NCBI RefSeq assembly: GCF_000332195.1
Contig: NZ_KB235922.1
Location: forward strand, 1,696,111-1,760,110
DNA from: Pleurocapsa sp. PCC 7319
GTDB lineage: Bacteria; Cyanobacteriota; Cyanobacteriia; Cyanobacteriales; Xenococcaceae
Reading direction: 5' to 3'
Length of the DNA stretch: 64,000 nucleotides
Positions 51,543 through 63,600 of the stretch are shown here, piece after piece. The notes under the pieces are model-generated. The model searched no databases and had not been told where the DNA came from. It saw only the letters and a program-made list of their open reading frames with translations. The position numbers and the translations under genes are program-made. Every line of letters starts with the position of its first letter. Position 1 is the stretch's first letter.

Positions 51543-52724
51543 CTAATTACTTATAAAATTAGTTACTCCATCTGATACTTGAGATTTCTGATAACTAGCT
51601 CGTTTGCCAAGAGCAGCTAAACGTCCGTACTTATAATACGCAGCACAAGCACCTTCAGAAGAAACCATGCAAGTACCTATGGGGTTTTCAGGGGTACAAG
51701 CTGTGCCAAATACTTTGCATTGCCAGGGTTTTAAAACTCCTTTAAGAATTTCTCCACACTGACAAGCCTTAGCATCAGCAACTTGGCGATTAGGAACGAC
51801 AAATTTAACTTCGGCATCAAATTGTGCGTATTCATCTTTAATTTTTAAGCCAGATTGAGTAATTTCTCCTAATCCTCGCCATTCAAAGCGATCGCGGACG
51901 GTAAATACTTTGGTGATCGCATCTTGAGCAACAAGATTACCATTAGAATTAACTAAACGAGAATACTGATTTTCTACTTCACAGCGTCCCTCTACTACCT
52001 GTTTAAGCAACATCCAAATTGATTGCAGAATGTCTAGAGGTTCAAAACCTGAAATGACTATAGGTTTACGGTATTGATCGGCAATAATTTGGTAAGGTTC
52101 TGTCCCAATTACTGTGCTAACGTGACCAGGTCCGATAAAGCCATCTAGTTGTAAATCAGGATTATTAAGCAAGGCTTCTAAGGCAGGAACTACTAGAACA
52201 TGATTGCAGAATAAACTAAAGTTCGTAATATCTTCTGCTTGAGCTTGAAGAACCGTTAACGCAGTACTGGGGGCAGTGGTTTCAAAGCCGATACCAAAAA
52301 AAATAATTTCTTTATCTGGGTTTTCCTGGGCAATTTTCAAAGCATCAAGAGGAGAATAAACCATGCGAATATCGGCTTTTTGGGCTTTCGCTTGGAGCAA
52401 ACTCTTTTGCGAACCTGGCACTCGTATCGCATCCCCAAAGGTGGTAAAGATAACATTCGGTTGTTCTGCTAAGGCGATCGCATCATCTAATCTTCCTCTA
52501 GGCATAACACACACGGGACAACCAGGACCATGAATTAATTCAATACTATCGGGTAGAATCGTTTCTAAACCATATTTAAAGATGGAGTGGGTATGTCCGC
52601 CACAGATTTCCATCAATTTTAGAGGTTTGGTGGGATTTATTGGTAGAAGTTGGTTTAATCGTTTGATTTCCACCAATATAGCTCGGGCTTTTTGGGGATC
52701 TCGGAATTCAGTTACATATTTCAT
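51543..52724 (-). CDS. hypD: Hydrogenase maturation factor HypD
   Basis: A 393-residue iron-sulfur protein that works with HypC and HypE to assemble the Fe(CN)2CO unit of [NiFe] hydrogenase. Conserved motifs are MEICGGHTHSIFKYGL, IHGPGCPVCVMPRG, FGIGFETTAPSTAL and the four-Cys cluster end (CQCGEILKGVLKPWQCKVFG, then CMVSSEGACAAYYKYG). hypC lies 86 bp upstream on the same strand. Confidence 0.96.
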   Translation of the reverse strand: MKYVTEFRDPQKARAILVEIKRLNQLLPINPTKPLKLMEICGGHTHSIFKYGLETILPDSIELIHGPGCPVCVMPRGRLDDAIALAEQPNVIFTTFGDAIRVPGSQKSLLQAKAQKADIRMVYSPLDALKIAQENPDKEIIFFGIGFETTAPSTALTVLQAQAEDITNFSLFCNHVLVVPALEALLNNPDLQLDGFIGPGHVSTVIGTEPYQIIADQYRKPIVISGFEPLDILQSIWMLLKQVVEGRCEVENQYSRLVNSNGNLVAQDAITKVFTVRDRFEWRGLGEITQSGLKIKDEYAQFDAEVKFVVPNRQVADAKACQCGEILKGVLKPWQCKVFGTACTPENPIGTCMVSSEGACAAYYKYGRLAALGKRASYQKSQVSDGVTNFISN

Positions 52725-52810
52725 GTTTGTTAGTCGCTAGTCTGTAGTCTGTAATATTTACTTCCCCTGCATCTCTGCTTCCCCTGCTTTCTTGCCTCTT
52801 GTATACTTGT

Positions 52811-53050
52811 TCAATTGGTTATTTCTGCTAGTATTCTCAGGGTTTCAGCAGCTTCTGATTCATCTAGGCGATTTAAGGCAAAACCAACATGAACTAGCAC
52901 CCAATCGCCAACACAAGATTTTACAGGATGGTGATCGTCTACAATGCAAGCAATATTGATCTGTCGCTTAACACCACTAACGTTAACCATAGCTAGTTGA
53001 TTTTGGATATCTGTAATTTCGGTAATTTGACCTGGAATTCCCAAACACAT
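52811..53050 (-). CDS. hypC: Hydrogenase maturation chaperone HypC
   Basis: A 79-residue HypC/HybG/HupF family protein. MCLGIPGQITEI carries the essential Cys2 that holds the iron during ligand assembly. GDWVLVHVGFALNRLDESEA is the conserved second motif. It partners HypD, encoded immediately downstream. The presence of hypCD implies a [NiFe] hydrogenase (uptake or bidirectional) elsewhere in the genome; hypA, B, E, F and the structural genes are not in this window. Confidence 0.96.
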   Translation of the reverse strand: MCLGIPGQITEITDIQNQLAMVNVSGVKRQINIACIVDDHHPVKSCVGDWVLVHVGFALNRLDESEAAETLRILAEITN

Positions 53051-53239
53051 TTTAATTTTAAAGATTAATTTTTACGCTGTGTGTAACTCAGTAACTTAAG
53101 CATATAGAAAATAAGGAATTATATTCACGACTGCATTGATAATTAATTCAATTTTAGAGGTTATCTCTAGTAACTGATAGCTGATAGCAAGGAGCGATGC
53201 TCCTCTATTATTGATTAAAGTTGAATGTGACATCCTTAT

Positions 53240-53905
53240 ATGAATAATCAAGGCAAAAATACCAGCAAAATAAGCAATAAACTTCACTATAGTTACCTAA
53301 TATCAATGTATTTATTGGCAATTTGTCTGGTGATGCTGGAATTTTTGCAACCAGCCCAAGCTGCTCCCCAAGAAGATACAACACCAACTAATAATCCAGA
53401 AGAAACAAAAGTAGAAGGTTCTATTCCTGCTTTTGGGACAAAAGGGGAAAAACACTGGTATGTTCAAACTGCGGCTGCAATTGATATCGATGAAAACGAT
53501 GCTACTAGTTTTGGGCTAATTGGTGGTGGTGTTTCGCAATTTTTTGCCAATGGTCATAGCATCAATGCCAATTTAAATAGTCTCTATTTTCAGCAAAGTG
53601 GTGATGATGCTCTGGGACTAAATCTCGATCTGCTGTTGCGCTATCATTTTCTCCGTCGAGCAAATTGGTCCCTCTTTTTCGATGGGGGAGTAGGGATTAT
53701 TGGTACAACTAACAATGTACCTAGTGGAGGCTCCAGTTTCAATTTCACTCCACAGTTTGCAGTGGGAAGTACGATTCGTGTTGCTCCAGAAAAACATCTT
53801 ATGTTGGGGCTTCGTTGGCATCATATTTCTAATGCTGATACCTTTGATAGTAATCCTGGACTGGACAGCATCATGGGTCAGGTCGGGTTAATATTACCTC
53901 GTTAA
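53240..53905 (+). CDS. Acyloxyacyl hydrolase/PagL-like outer-membrane protein
   Basis: A 221-residue exported protein: a signal sequence or anchor (about 17-40) ending at AQAAP, a short acidic linker, then an alternating strand pattern typical of an eight-stranded outer-membrane barrel. The segment LRWHHISNADTFDSNPGLDS matches the HxSNAG...NPG type motif of lipid A 3-O-deacylases (PagL), where His and Ser are catalytic. In PagL the enzyme removes an ester-linked acyl chain from lipid A. The cyanobacterial substrate is not known, since many have unusual lipid A. Confidence 0.8.
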   Translation: MNNQGKNTSKISNKLHYSYLISMYLLAICLVMLEFLQPAQAAPQEDTTPTNNPEETKVEGSIPAFGTKGEKHWYVQTAAAIDIDENDATSFGLIGGGVSQFFANGHSINANLNSLYFQQSGDDALGLNLDLLLRYHFLRRANWSLFFDGGVGIIGTTNNVPSGGSSFNFTPQFAVGSTIRVAPEKHLMLGLRWHHISNADTFDSNPGLDSIMGQVGLILPR

Positions 53906-53986
53906 ATAATTTTGATTTGGGTTTATTTCAGGAATATCAGAATTGGTGTTTTGAATACCCTTGCTGAAAAAAAAACTCAAAAAAAC

Positions 53987-54005
53987 AGGTGGGAGTTACC
54001 CACCT
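53987..54005 (-). terminator. Terminator for ndhH
   Basis: The perfect 7-bp stem AGGTGGG/CCCACCT has loop AGTTA and, on the minus strand, is followed by a run of seven T. It lies about 175 bp downstream of the ndhH stop. It also faces the convergent PagL-like gene. Confidence 0.75.
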
Positions 54006-54180
54006 AAGAATGCCTAATTTATAAAGAACAATATTTTTTTGTTTTCAATCTAGCGTTCCTATACTTCTTGGTAAACAATTACTTCTTTATTGATGAGCCT
54101 TAGGTAGTAAATTATATGTAATTACTCATTACTTAATTACTCAACCAAGAGCAACAAAAAATTTAAACAAGAAGTATTTT

Positions 54181-55365
54181 CTAGCGATCGACTGAACCCA
54201 TAATAATGTCTACACTACCAAGAATAGGCATAATGTCCGCTAGCTTGACTCCCCTTAGCAATTCAGGGAGAATTTGCAGGTTATTAAAGTCAGGGGCTCG
54301 AATTTTGAAACGCCAAGGAAAAACGTTATCGTTACCAACAATAAAGACTCCTAGTTCACCTTTACCACTTTCTAGGCGAACATAATGCTCTCCTTCAGGA
54401 ATTTTGAACGTGGGAGCAACTTTTTTCGCCACGTATTGATACTCAAAATCATTCCACTTTGATTTTCGCCCTTCAGCCATTCGTTTGGCTTCCAGATTTT
54501 CGTAAGCACCACCAGGAATACCTTTCAATGCTTGACGAATAATTTTAACGGATTCACGCATTTCACGGACTCGAACAAGATAGCGAGCAAAACAATCCCC
54601 CGCAGTTTCCCAGTGAATATCCCAATCCAAGTCATCGTAGCATTCGTAATGGTCTACTTTTCTTAAATCCCATTGCACTCCAGAAGCTCTTAACATTGGT
54701 CCTGACAGACCCCAGTTGATTGCTTCATCGCGGGAAATTGTTCCCACACCTTCAACACGACGACGAAAGATAGGATTATTGGTGATCAGCTTTTCGTATT
54801 CATCGATTTTAGGATCGAAGTAATCACAATAATCAAGACATTTATCAATCCAACCGTAGGGTAAGTCTACAGATACGCCACCAATACGAAAATAATTGTT
54901 ATTGACTAGTCGTTGTCCAGTAGCAGCTTCCCAAAGATCGTAGATTAATTCCCGTTCTCGGAAGATATAGAAAAAAGGAGTTTGTGCGCCTACATCAGCC
55001 AGAAATGGTCCTAACCAGAGTAGATGGTTAGCGATGCGATTTAATTCCAGCATAATTACTCTAATATACTGGGCTCGCTTGGGAACTTCAATTCCCGCCA
55101 GTTTTTCGGGAGCATTGACGGTAATTGCTTCATTAAACATCCCCGCAGCATAGTCCCAACGACTTACGTAAGGGACATACATAACACTGGTACGATTTTC
55201 GGCAATCTTTTCCATACCCCGATGGAGATAACCAATCACTGGTTCACAATCAATTACATCTTCCCCATCAAGAGTCACAATGAGACGCAAAACGCCATGC
55301 ATTGAGGGATGATGTGGTCCCATGTTGAGGATCATGGGTTCGGTTCTAGTTTCTATCTGTGCCAT
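54181..55365 (-). CDS. ndhH: NAD(P)H-quinone oxidoreductase subunit H
   Basis: A 394-residue 49-kDa-type subunit of the NDH-1 complex (respiration and cyclic electron flow in thylakoids). Conserved segments are [53 protein letters not shown] and the C-terminal [20 protein letters not shown], typical of cyanobacteria and plastids. It contributes to the quinone-binding cavity near cluster N2. Monocistronic, as usual for cyanobacterial ndhH. Confidence 0.98.
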   Translation of the reverse strand: MAQIETRTEPMILNMGPHHPSMHGVLRLIVTLDGEDVIDCEPVIGYLHRGMEKIAENRTSVMYVPYVSRWDYAAGMFNEAITVNAPEKLAGIEVPKRAQYIRVIMLELNRIANHLLWLGPFLADVGAQTPFFYIFRERELIYDLWEAATGQRLVNNNYFRIGGVSVDLPYGWIDKCLDYCDYFDPKIDEYEKLITNNPIFRRRVEGVGTISRDEAINWGLSGPMLRASGVQWDLRKVDHYECYDDLDWDIHWETAGDCFARYLVRVREMRESVKIIRQALKGIPGGAYENLEAKRMAEGRKSKWNDFEYQYVAKKVAPTFKIPEGEHYVRLESGKGELGVFIVGNDNVFPWRFKIRAPDFNNLQILPELLRGVKLADIMPILGSVDIIMGSVDR

Positions 55366-55605
55366 AAATAAGCGATATTTCTTTTATTAAGAATTTTATT
55401 AATTCTTACTGCTACATTAGTTATCTATCTTATCGAGTTTCTTGTCTTGATACGAATTTATACTATTTTTTGGTCAAAAATCAGGCTAATAGTATAAAAA
55501 TATTACTTTGAATCGATCAATAGTAAATTTAATAATCATTAAAGATTTCAGTGCCACTTTCAATTATTATTGATTTTGAAGAAGTAATTTGATGGAGCCA
55601 TAAAA

Positions 55606-56907
55606 ATGATAGTTAGTAGCGATCGCATTGGTTCTCTTCTCAAACCTTTTCAACGCTTTGGTGTCAATCTTGGTTTGGAAAGAATTGAAAAGCTGCTGAC
55701 AAATCTTGATGATCCTCAAAATCAGGTACCGATTATTCACGTCGCGGGAACAAACGGAAAAGGATCTGTCTGTGCTTATTTATCTTCGATTCTGACTGAA
55801 GCTGGCTATCGAGTTGGACGCTATACTTCACCTCATTTAGTTGACTGGACAGAAAGAATTTATCTTAATGAACAACCGATCGCCAAGTCGACTCTGATTG
55901 AAATATTACAGAACATTCAAGAAGTAATTGATGATTCTAATACAGAAAGTCCAACTCAGTTTGAGGTAATTACAGCCGCAGCTTGGCTATTCTTTGCTCG
56001 ATCGCAAGTGGATATTGCAGTGGTGGAAGTCGGTTTGGGAGGTAGACTAGATGCTACTAACGTTAGTGAGCATACTCTAGTAAGTATTATTACTTCTCTC
56101 AGTAGAGAACATTGGCAACGTCTTGGTCCCACCTTAGCTGATATTGCTAGGGAAAAAGCTGGTGTCCTCAAACCCAATCGTCCTGCTATTGTGGGACAAC
56201 TTCCTTCTGAAGCCAAAGAAGTAGTCCTTGCCAGGGCTGAAGAATTAGATTGTCCTCTAACTTGGGTTAAACCAGCTAAGGAACTTAAAATTTCTCTTCA
56301 AAACGATACCAAATGGGCAAAGTATCAAGATATTGAATATCCTTTACCCTTATTGGGGGAAGTACAATTAAGTAATTCAGCATTGGCGATCGCCACTATT
56401 AAATCTTTACAACAACAGGGCTGGGAAATTCCTGAGCTAGCGATTCAAACGGGAATGAATAAAACTCGCTGGTTAGGGAGATTACAGTGGACAACATGGA
56501 AAAATCGTCCCTTATTAATTGACGGAGCTCATAATCCAGCAGCGGCGATCGCCCTCAGACAATATGTAGATACCCTTAACAAACCAGTAATTTGGATTAT
56601 GGGAATGTTATCTACGAAAGATCACGAAGATATTTTTAAAGTCTTATTAAAGCCCGAAGATCAACTTCACTTAGTTCCTGTACCAGAGCATAGCAGTGCC
56701 ATTCCCCAAGAATTAGCTATTCTCGCCCAAAAAGTTTGTCCCCGTCTCAGTAACTGTGAAACTTATGAGAATGTATTTACTGCTTTGGATACAGTAATAG
56801 ATTTGGTAACGGATTCAGCAACTGAAAAATTGCTGGTTTTGTGTGGCTCTTTATATCTAATAGGCTATTTATTTCAGAACGCCAACATGATGAAAAATGC
56901 TAATTGA
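55606..56907 (+). CDS. folC: Bifunctional folylpolyglutamate/dihydrofolate synthase
   Basis: A 433-residue Mur-ligase-type enzyme that adds glutamate to dihydropteroate and folates with ATP. The P-loop HVAGTNGKGSVCAYLSSIL is near residue 46, GLGGRLDATNV binds Mg, and the second-domain LIDGAHNPAAAIAL is the FolC signature. The length is normal. A start at 55606 follows GGAG 13 nt upstream. Confidence 0.96.
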   Translation: MIVSSDRIGSLLKPFQRFGVNLGLERIEKLLTNLDDPQNQVPIIHVAGTNGKGSVCAYLSSILTEAGYRVGRYTSPHLVDWTERIYLNEQPIAKSTLIEILQNIQEVIDDSNTESPTQFEVITAAAWLFFARSQVDIAVVEVGLGGRLDATNVSEHTLVSIITSLSREHWQRLGPTLADIAREKAGVLKPNRPAIVGQLPSEAKEVVLARAEELDCPLTWVKPAKELKISLQNDTKWAKYQDIEYPLPLLGEVQLSNSALAIATIKSLQQQGWEIPELAIQTGMNKTRWLGRLQWTTWKNRPLLIDGAHNPAAAIALRQYVDTLNKPVIWIMGMLSTKDHEDIFKVLLKPEDQLHLVPVPEHSSAIPQELAILAQKVCPRLSNCETYENVFTALDTVIDLVTDSATEKLLVLCGSLYLIGYLFQNANMMKNAN

Positions 56908-56910
56908 TAG

Positions 56911-57066
56911 TTAGTTAATCAAGAAGCTCAAGAAGACAGCGCGGAGATTCAACCTAATATTGATGCTGATGCTCAAGTAATCCATGGTGCGATCGCAGTA
57001 CTCAATGGAAATCCTCTATCAGATCGAGAAGTTCAAAAGACGCTAAAAGAGATGGAATCTGAATAA
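56911..57066 (+). pseudogene. Possible remnant coding fragment after folC
   Basis: An open stretch of about 50 codons encoding an acidic peptide (NQEAQEDSAEIQPNIDADAQ, VIHGAIAVLNGNPLSDREVQ) ends in a normal stop, but has an in-frame stop directly upstream and no start codon. Codon use, including a HIP1-type site, looks coding. It may be the 3' end of a lost gene. I do not recognise it. Confidence 0.35.
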
Positions 57067-57605
57067 AATATAATACCGAGCCTTGTTATTTGATTCTATA
57101 TCACTAATTAACCAGAGATAACTTCAAACAGCAAAAAAAGAATATTTGGTAAATCTAGAAGAGTCTAATCTGCATACTAATCACGTATTTTTCGTGGTAA
57201 ATACTTAATTTACCAATGATAAATATACTGTAATATTAATTACATTTGGTTTTTTTTTCAGAGTTTCTTTGAGTCTTTTACTGATGTCGCTTCAAAGTAA
57301 ATAAGACTAGTTTTATATCAGGTACAAATTGTGTATTTCAGATCTACTTGTTTGTGTGATCTTGTTCAGATAGATCTCAGTATTCAATTTTATCTATATA
57401 CATTCAGATCTTTTTATAGAAAAAAATATGTTGGCATCCAAAGAATAAAAGCAAATAAATATATTTGATTTCTTTACAAAACAAGAATCATTTATAGGAC
57501 AAAAACATCGGTACATTGATATTTATTTTAACTGTTTATTTTTAGCTTACATCACTCTCACCACTCTCAATATTGATTATGAAATATAGTAGAAATCAGG
57601 AATTT
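57067..57605. other. 539-bp AT-rich promoter region of the giant protein gene
   Basis: No gene. TTCAGAT-(AGA)-TCT boxes occur three times about 30-40 bp apart, at 57337-57345, 57365-57377 and 57403-57411, each with an AGATCT palindrome. They lie 190-270 bp before the start of the giant gene and could bind a regulator. GATC sites in them may be methylated. Confidence 0.45.
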
Positions 57606-60600
57606 ATGATTAATAATAGTGATATTTTCAATAACAATACTGCATCTGTTAAACAATTTGTCTTCATAGATTCTCAAGTAGAAGATTTTCAAGCTCTCGC
57701 TTCTGGTGTAGTTTCAGGTATAGAAATTGTTATTCTTGATCGCAACAGAGATGGTATCCAACAAATTACCGCAGCATTACGCCACCAAAAGCAGTTATCA
57801 ATAATTCATATAGTTTCTCATGGTTCTCCTGGTTGTCTATATTTAGGTAATACTCAACTAAGTCTCGATACATTGGATGAGTATTCAGCAGAATTAAAAA
57901 CATGGTTTCCCGCCACCTTCGCATTCAGTCCCCCCCTTAATAAGGGATGCAAGGGGGATATCTTACTTTATGGTTGCAACGTTGCAGCAGGAGATGCTGG
58001 CGAGGAATTCATTACTAAGCTGCATCAGTTAACAGGTGCAGAAATTGCCGCTTCTACTACTTCTATTGGTAATGCTGCAAAAGGTGGCAATTGGGAATTA
58101 GATGTAAAAACTTCTGATTTATTTACTGAGCTTGCTTTTACAGCAGAAATTCAAGCTAGCTATTCTGGTGTCTTTGCTCCTGGCGATCTGCCTTGGGATG
58201 CTAATCCAGCTAATAACGGTATTTTAGTTAGAGGTACTGCCTTTCTCACTTGCGGAACTCTTGGTGTGACAGGTGCTCCCGACAAAGTCCTAGCAGTTGA
58301 ACGTATTGATATTAGAAGTGATGGCACACCTATTATCCCAGAATCGGGAGAGGAGACGGTAACTGATATCTTATCTTGGTCCCATGAAGATTGGACACAA
58401 GAAAAACTTGGTAATATCTACGGTACGGCAGTAGATGGGCAAGGAAATATGTTTGCTACCGCCAGTGCTAATTATGGTTCTGGAGTAGGTTTTGGTATAA
58501 ATCCTCAAAATATTAATTACGGTTCCATTGGTCGCGAGTTTGGTGGTGAGTTGGGTGCGGCAGGAACTATCTACAAAATGGATGCTGTTACAGGTACACC
58601 TATTGTGTTTGCACAGCTACCTCAACAGGAGGCAACAATTGTTAATGTGGCTAGTGAATCATCAGATCCAGATGTTACCAGACAAACTGGACCTGGATTA
58701 GGAAATATTCACCACGACAAAGTTAACGATCAGTTTTTTGTCAGCAACTTTGAGGATGGTCGTATATATCGTTTAGATAGTGATGGCACTATTCTCGATT
58801 CTTACGATCCCGGTAGTCTGGATGACGGTAGTGCAGGAACTCCGCCTATTAGTGAATTGGTCTATGGTCTTGCCGTAAGTCCGGACGGAAGCAAATTGTT
58901 TTATGGGCAAAGCAAGACAGTTTATGCTATCGATCTCAATGAAGATGGTTCTTTTCCGGGCACAGTAGACAACACTACCAATATTACAGGGTCTAACTGG
59001 GATAATTATGTTAGTGCAACCGAAACCCCACAAGCGACTCTGCCTGAGATAGATCACAATATTTATGTTAACAGTACAGATATTATTATTTCCGATTTAG
59101 AGTTCTTGCCTAATGGAAAACTTTTAGTTGGTGGGCGGGTTTATTCGGGAAAAGGAGTTTTTTCTGGTGATACCGATCCTTCTAATGATTTGTTTGTTCC
59201 TGAACCTACTATTTTCTCCTCTTATAATCATGGCGGAAGTGTTTATGAACTTACAGAAAATGGAGAAACATTTTCTAATTTAGTTGAAATTCAAGGTTTC
59301 TCTACAGTTACAACTAATACTGGAAATGATGATGGTTATGGTGGCGTAGCTTACAATCAGAACGTTGACGGGAGTTTTGATTATGTAGTCTCTTCCGCCG
59401 ATATTACTACTGAAGCAGGTCCTCACGGTCTTGCTGTTTTCCCAGATGACGCTTCCAATCTTACAGGTACTACTGAAATAAGACCCAAAGCTGCTATTGG
59501 TTATGATGCTGATTCTTATAATCCTAATACAGAAACAGGTAATGATTTAAAAGGTGTTGGTGGTGACGTTGATGTCTTTAACCCTGGTGTGATTAAAGGT
59601 AATGTTTCTGAAGATACTACAGGTGATGGTGATGGCGATACTCCCATAGCAGATGTAACTCTAAGTTTATTAGACAGTGATGGTAATCCTGTTTTAGATG
59701 CAATCACAGGAGAGGCGATTACTACCGTTACCGATGCTAATGGTAATTATGAATTTACTAATCTGTTGGCAGGAACTTATACGGTCGTTGAAACTCAACC
59801 TGATGGATTGTTTGATGTTAGTGAAAATGAAGGGGGAGACGATGACGATCATCTTAATGACGGAACAGCTAATAGTATCAAAGCTACCGTTGTTCTAGGA
59901 GAATTTGACACGGGGAACGATTTTGTCGAAACTGCGACTCCGCCACCAACTTACAAACTATCAGGCACAGTCCTTGATGATACTACCAATCCAGCTTTAG
60001 ATGCCATCGACAATCCTGGGGATACTCCTATCGAAGGAGTAACCGTAGAAATCTTTACTGATGATGGTACTGGTAATCCCACTGGAGATGCGATCGCCTC
60101 TACAACTACTGATGCCTCTGGTTTCTATGAGTTTACTGACTTGGCAAATGGCGATTATGTAGTGGTTCAAACCCAACCTGTTGGCTATAGCAGTGTTACT
60201 GATGCCGATGCTGAAGAACAAAATAAAATTCTGGCGACTATTGCCGATGGTGATGTTACTGGTCAAGATTTCCTCGAAGAGATAGTACCTGTCTATAAAG
60301 TTTCAGGTACAGTTCTCGAAGATACTAATGCACCCGATGACGATGGGATTGATAACCCTGGAGATACGCCCATCGAAGGAGTAACTGTAGAAATCTTCAC
60401 TGATGATGGTAGTGGAAACCCAAGTGGAAATGCAATCGCCTCTACAACTACTGATGGCTCAGGTTTCTATGAGTTCACTGACTTGCCAAATGGCGATTAT
60501 GTAGTAATTCAAACCCAACCTGCTGATTTTGGCAGTGTTACCGATGCCGATGCTGGGGAAGAAAATAAAATCCTCGCCACTATTGCTAATAGCGATGTTA

Positions 60601-63600
60601 CTGGTCAAGACTTCCTCGAAGAAATAGTACCTGTCTATAAACTATCAGGTACAGTTCTTGAAGATACCAATGCACCCGATGACAATGGAATTGATAATCC
60701 TGGGGATACGCCCATCGAAGGAGTAACCGTAGAAATCTTTGCTGATGATGGTAGTGGTAATCCTGATGGAGAGGCTATTGCTTCAACAACTACTGATGCT
60801 TCTGGGTTCTATGAGTTTACTGATTTACCAAATGGCAATTATGTAGTGGTTCAAACTCAACCTATCGATTATGACAGTGTTACCGATATCGATGGGACTG
60901 ATGACAACAAAATCCTCGCCACTATTGCCGATGGTGATGTTACAGGTCAAGATTTCTTAGAGGAAACTCCTCCTGTCCTCTATAAACTGTCGGGTACAGT
61001 TCTCGAAGATACTAATGCCCCTGATGACGATGGGATTGATAACCCTGGAGATACGCCTATCGAAGGAGTAACATTAGAATTATTTGCTGATGATGGTAGT
61101 GGAAACCCAAGTGGAAATGCGATCGCCTCTACAACTACTGATGCTTCTGGATTCTATGAATTTACTGACCTCCTTAATGGCAACTATGTTGTAGTCGAGT
61201 CTCAGCCAGCAAACTACGTCAGCGTTACAGATGCTGATGCAGGTACTAATAATCAGATTGTCACCAGCATTAATGATGCTGACTCTACAGGCAATGACTT
61301 TCTGGAAGAATTAGCCAACGAAAAATTCAGTTTAGGTAACAGAGTTTGGCAAGATACCAATAATAATGGCGAAATTGACGACGGCGAAAGTGGAATAGAT
61401 AACGTCACAGTTAATCTTTATCAAGATAGTAATGGTGATGGAAATCCTGATGGTGTAGCCATTGCCACAGAAACAACTGCTAATGGAGGGTATTACCGTT
61501 TTGACGATCTAACTGCTGGCGATTACGTTGTTGAGGTAGCAGCTTCTAATTTTCGCGCTGATAATGCTTTAGAAGGACTCAGTAGTTCTGCTACAGATGA
61601 GGTAGAACCAGATGACGATACCGATAGTAATGATAATGGTATTGGAATTGCCCCCGATCCCATTAATGGAATTCGTAGTAATACTGTAACCTTGGGTCCT
61701 GGTTTTAGCGAGCCTACTGGAGAAGACTTCGTTTCTCCTGCAATTACTCAAGTCAGCACAACCACAACAACTAGTACTGGAGGAAATGGAACCAATGTCA
61801 GAATCAACGCGGTTGATAGTAGTAATGCTGGTAGTACTACTGGACGTATTACTATTGATACAGAGCCGCAGCGTTTTGTAGTTGATGTTACCGATTTTGG
61901 AACTAATTTCACTGGTTTTTGTATTGAGTTTGCCGAGTTTGTTCAACCAAATCGCACATACACCCCAGTCAATGCTATTACTTCAGGTCCATTTTTTAAT
62001 AGCTCTTACAACGATCCTGGTGATATTCCTAATTTCTTTGGAGTCGATTCCAATGCCCCTGATTACGGAATTGTCACTCAAGCTGAATTAGATATTATTT
62101 CTACTGCCTGGGCTAACGTACAAGATACAATTCTGACTAATTCCGATGATGCAGCAGCTTTACAATTACTAATCTGGGAACTTCAAAACGATCAGACTTT
62201 TGATTTGACCAGTGGCAATTTCATCCTCGATGCAACAGGTGGTAGTGATACTGTCGATGCAAATACAAGCGCAGCTATTACCAAGGTAAATAGTTGGTAC
62301 ACCAATGTAACTAATGGCACTTGGACTGGTAGCGTCCCTTTGGTAATAATGACTATCGAAGATGACCAAGACATCATCGTTAATTTAGATCTGGGTGTAG
62401 GTGCAACGGATAGTCAATCTAACTTAACCGTAGACTTTGGCTTTGTTCCAACTTACAAACTATCGGGAACAGTTCTCGAAGATACCAATGCTCCTGATGC
62501 AGATGGGATTGACAATCCTGGGGATACTCCTATCGAAGGAGTGACTGTCGAAATCTTTGCTGATGATGGAAGTGGTAATCCTGATGGAGATGCTATTGCT
62601 TCGACAACTACTGATGTCAATGGTTTCTATGAGTTTACCGACTTGGCTAATGGTAATTATGTCGTCGTTCAAACTCAACCAGGAGCTTTCGATAGCGTCA
62701 CCGATATTGATGGTACTGATGACAATAAGATCCTGGCAACCATTGCTGATGCTGATGTCACAGGAAGAGATTTCTTAGAAGAAACTCCACCTGTCGTACT
62801 TTACAGCCTCTCTGGAACAGTACTAGAAGACACGAACGATCCTGAAAGTGATGCGATAGATAATCCTGGTGACACTCCCATTGCGGGAGTGAGTGTCGAA
62901 CTATTCAATGCTGATGCTGATGGTAATCCCACTGGAGATGCGATCGCTTCTACTACCACTGATGAGAATGGTTTCTACAATTTCACTGACTTAGCCAACG
63001 GGAACTATGTGGTCGTCGAGACTCAACCAGGCGATTATGACTCTGTAACTGACGTTGATGGAGTTGATGATAATCAGATTACCGCGACGATTGATGGTGC
63101 CGATTCTACAGGTAATGACTTCCTCGAAGAAACTCCCCTCTACCAACTATCGGGAACCGTGTATGAAGACACCAATCTGCCAGATGATAATGCCATCGAG
63201 ACCGAAGACACACCCATTAGTGGCGTAACGGTTGAACTGTTCAATGCTGATGTTGATGGTAATCCCACTGGAGATGCGATCGCTTCTACTACCACTGATG
63301 AGAATGGTTTCTACAATTTCACTGACTTAGCCAACGGGAACTATGTGGTCGTCGAGACTCAACCAGGCGATTATGACTCTGTAACTGACGTTGATGGAGT
63401 TGATGATAATCAGATTACCGCGACGATTGATGGTGCCGATTCTACAGGTAATGACTTCCTCGAAGAAACTCCCCTCTACCAACTATCGGGAACCGTGTAT
63501 GAAGACACCAATCTGCCAGATGATAATGCCATCGAGACCGAAGATACACCCATTGCGGGAGTAACGGTTGAACTATTCAATGCTGATGTTGATGGTAATC

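Noticed and set aside
61569..62678. Antisense open frames inside the giant gene
   Set aside because: They are Ser/Thr/Ile-rich mirror images of the repeat codons, recurring with each repeat unit.
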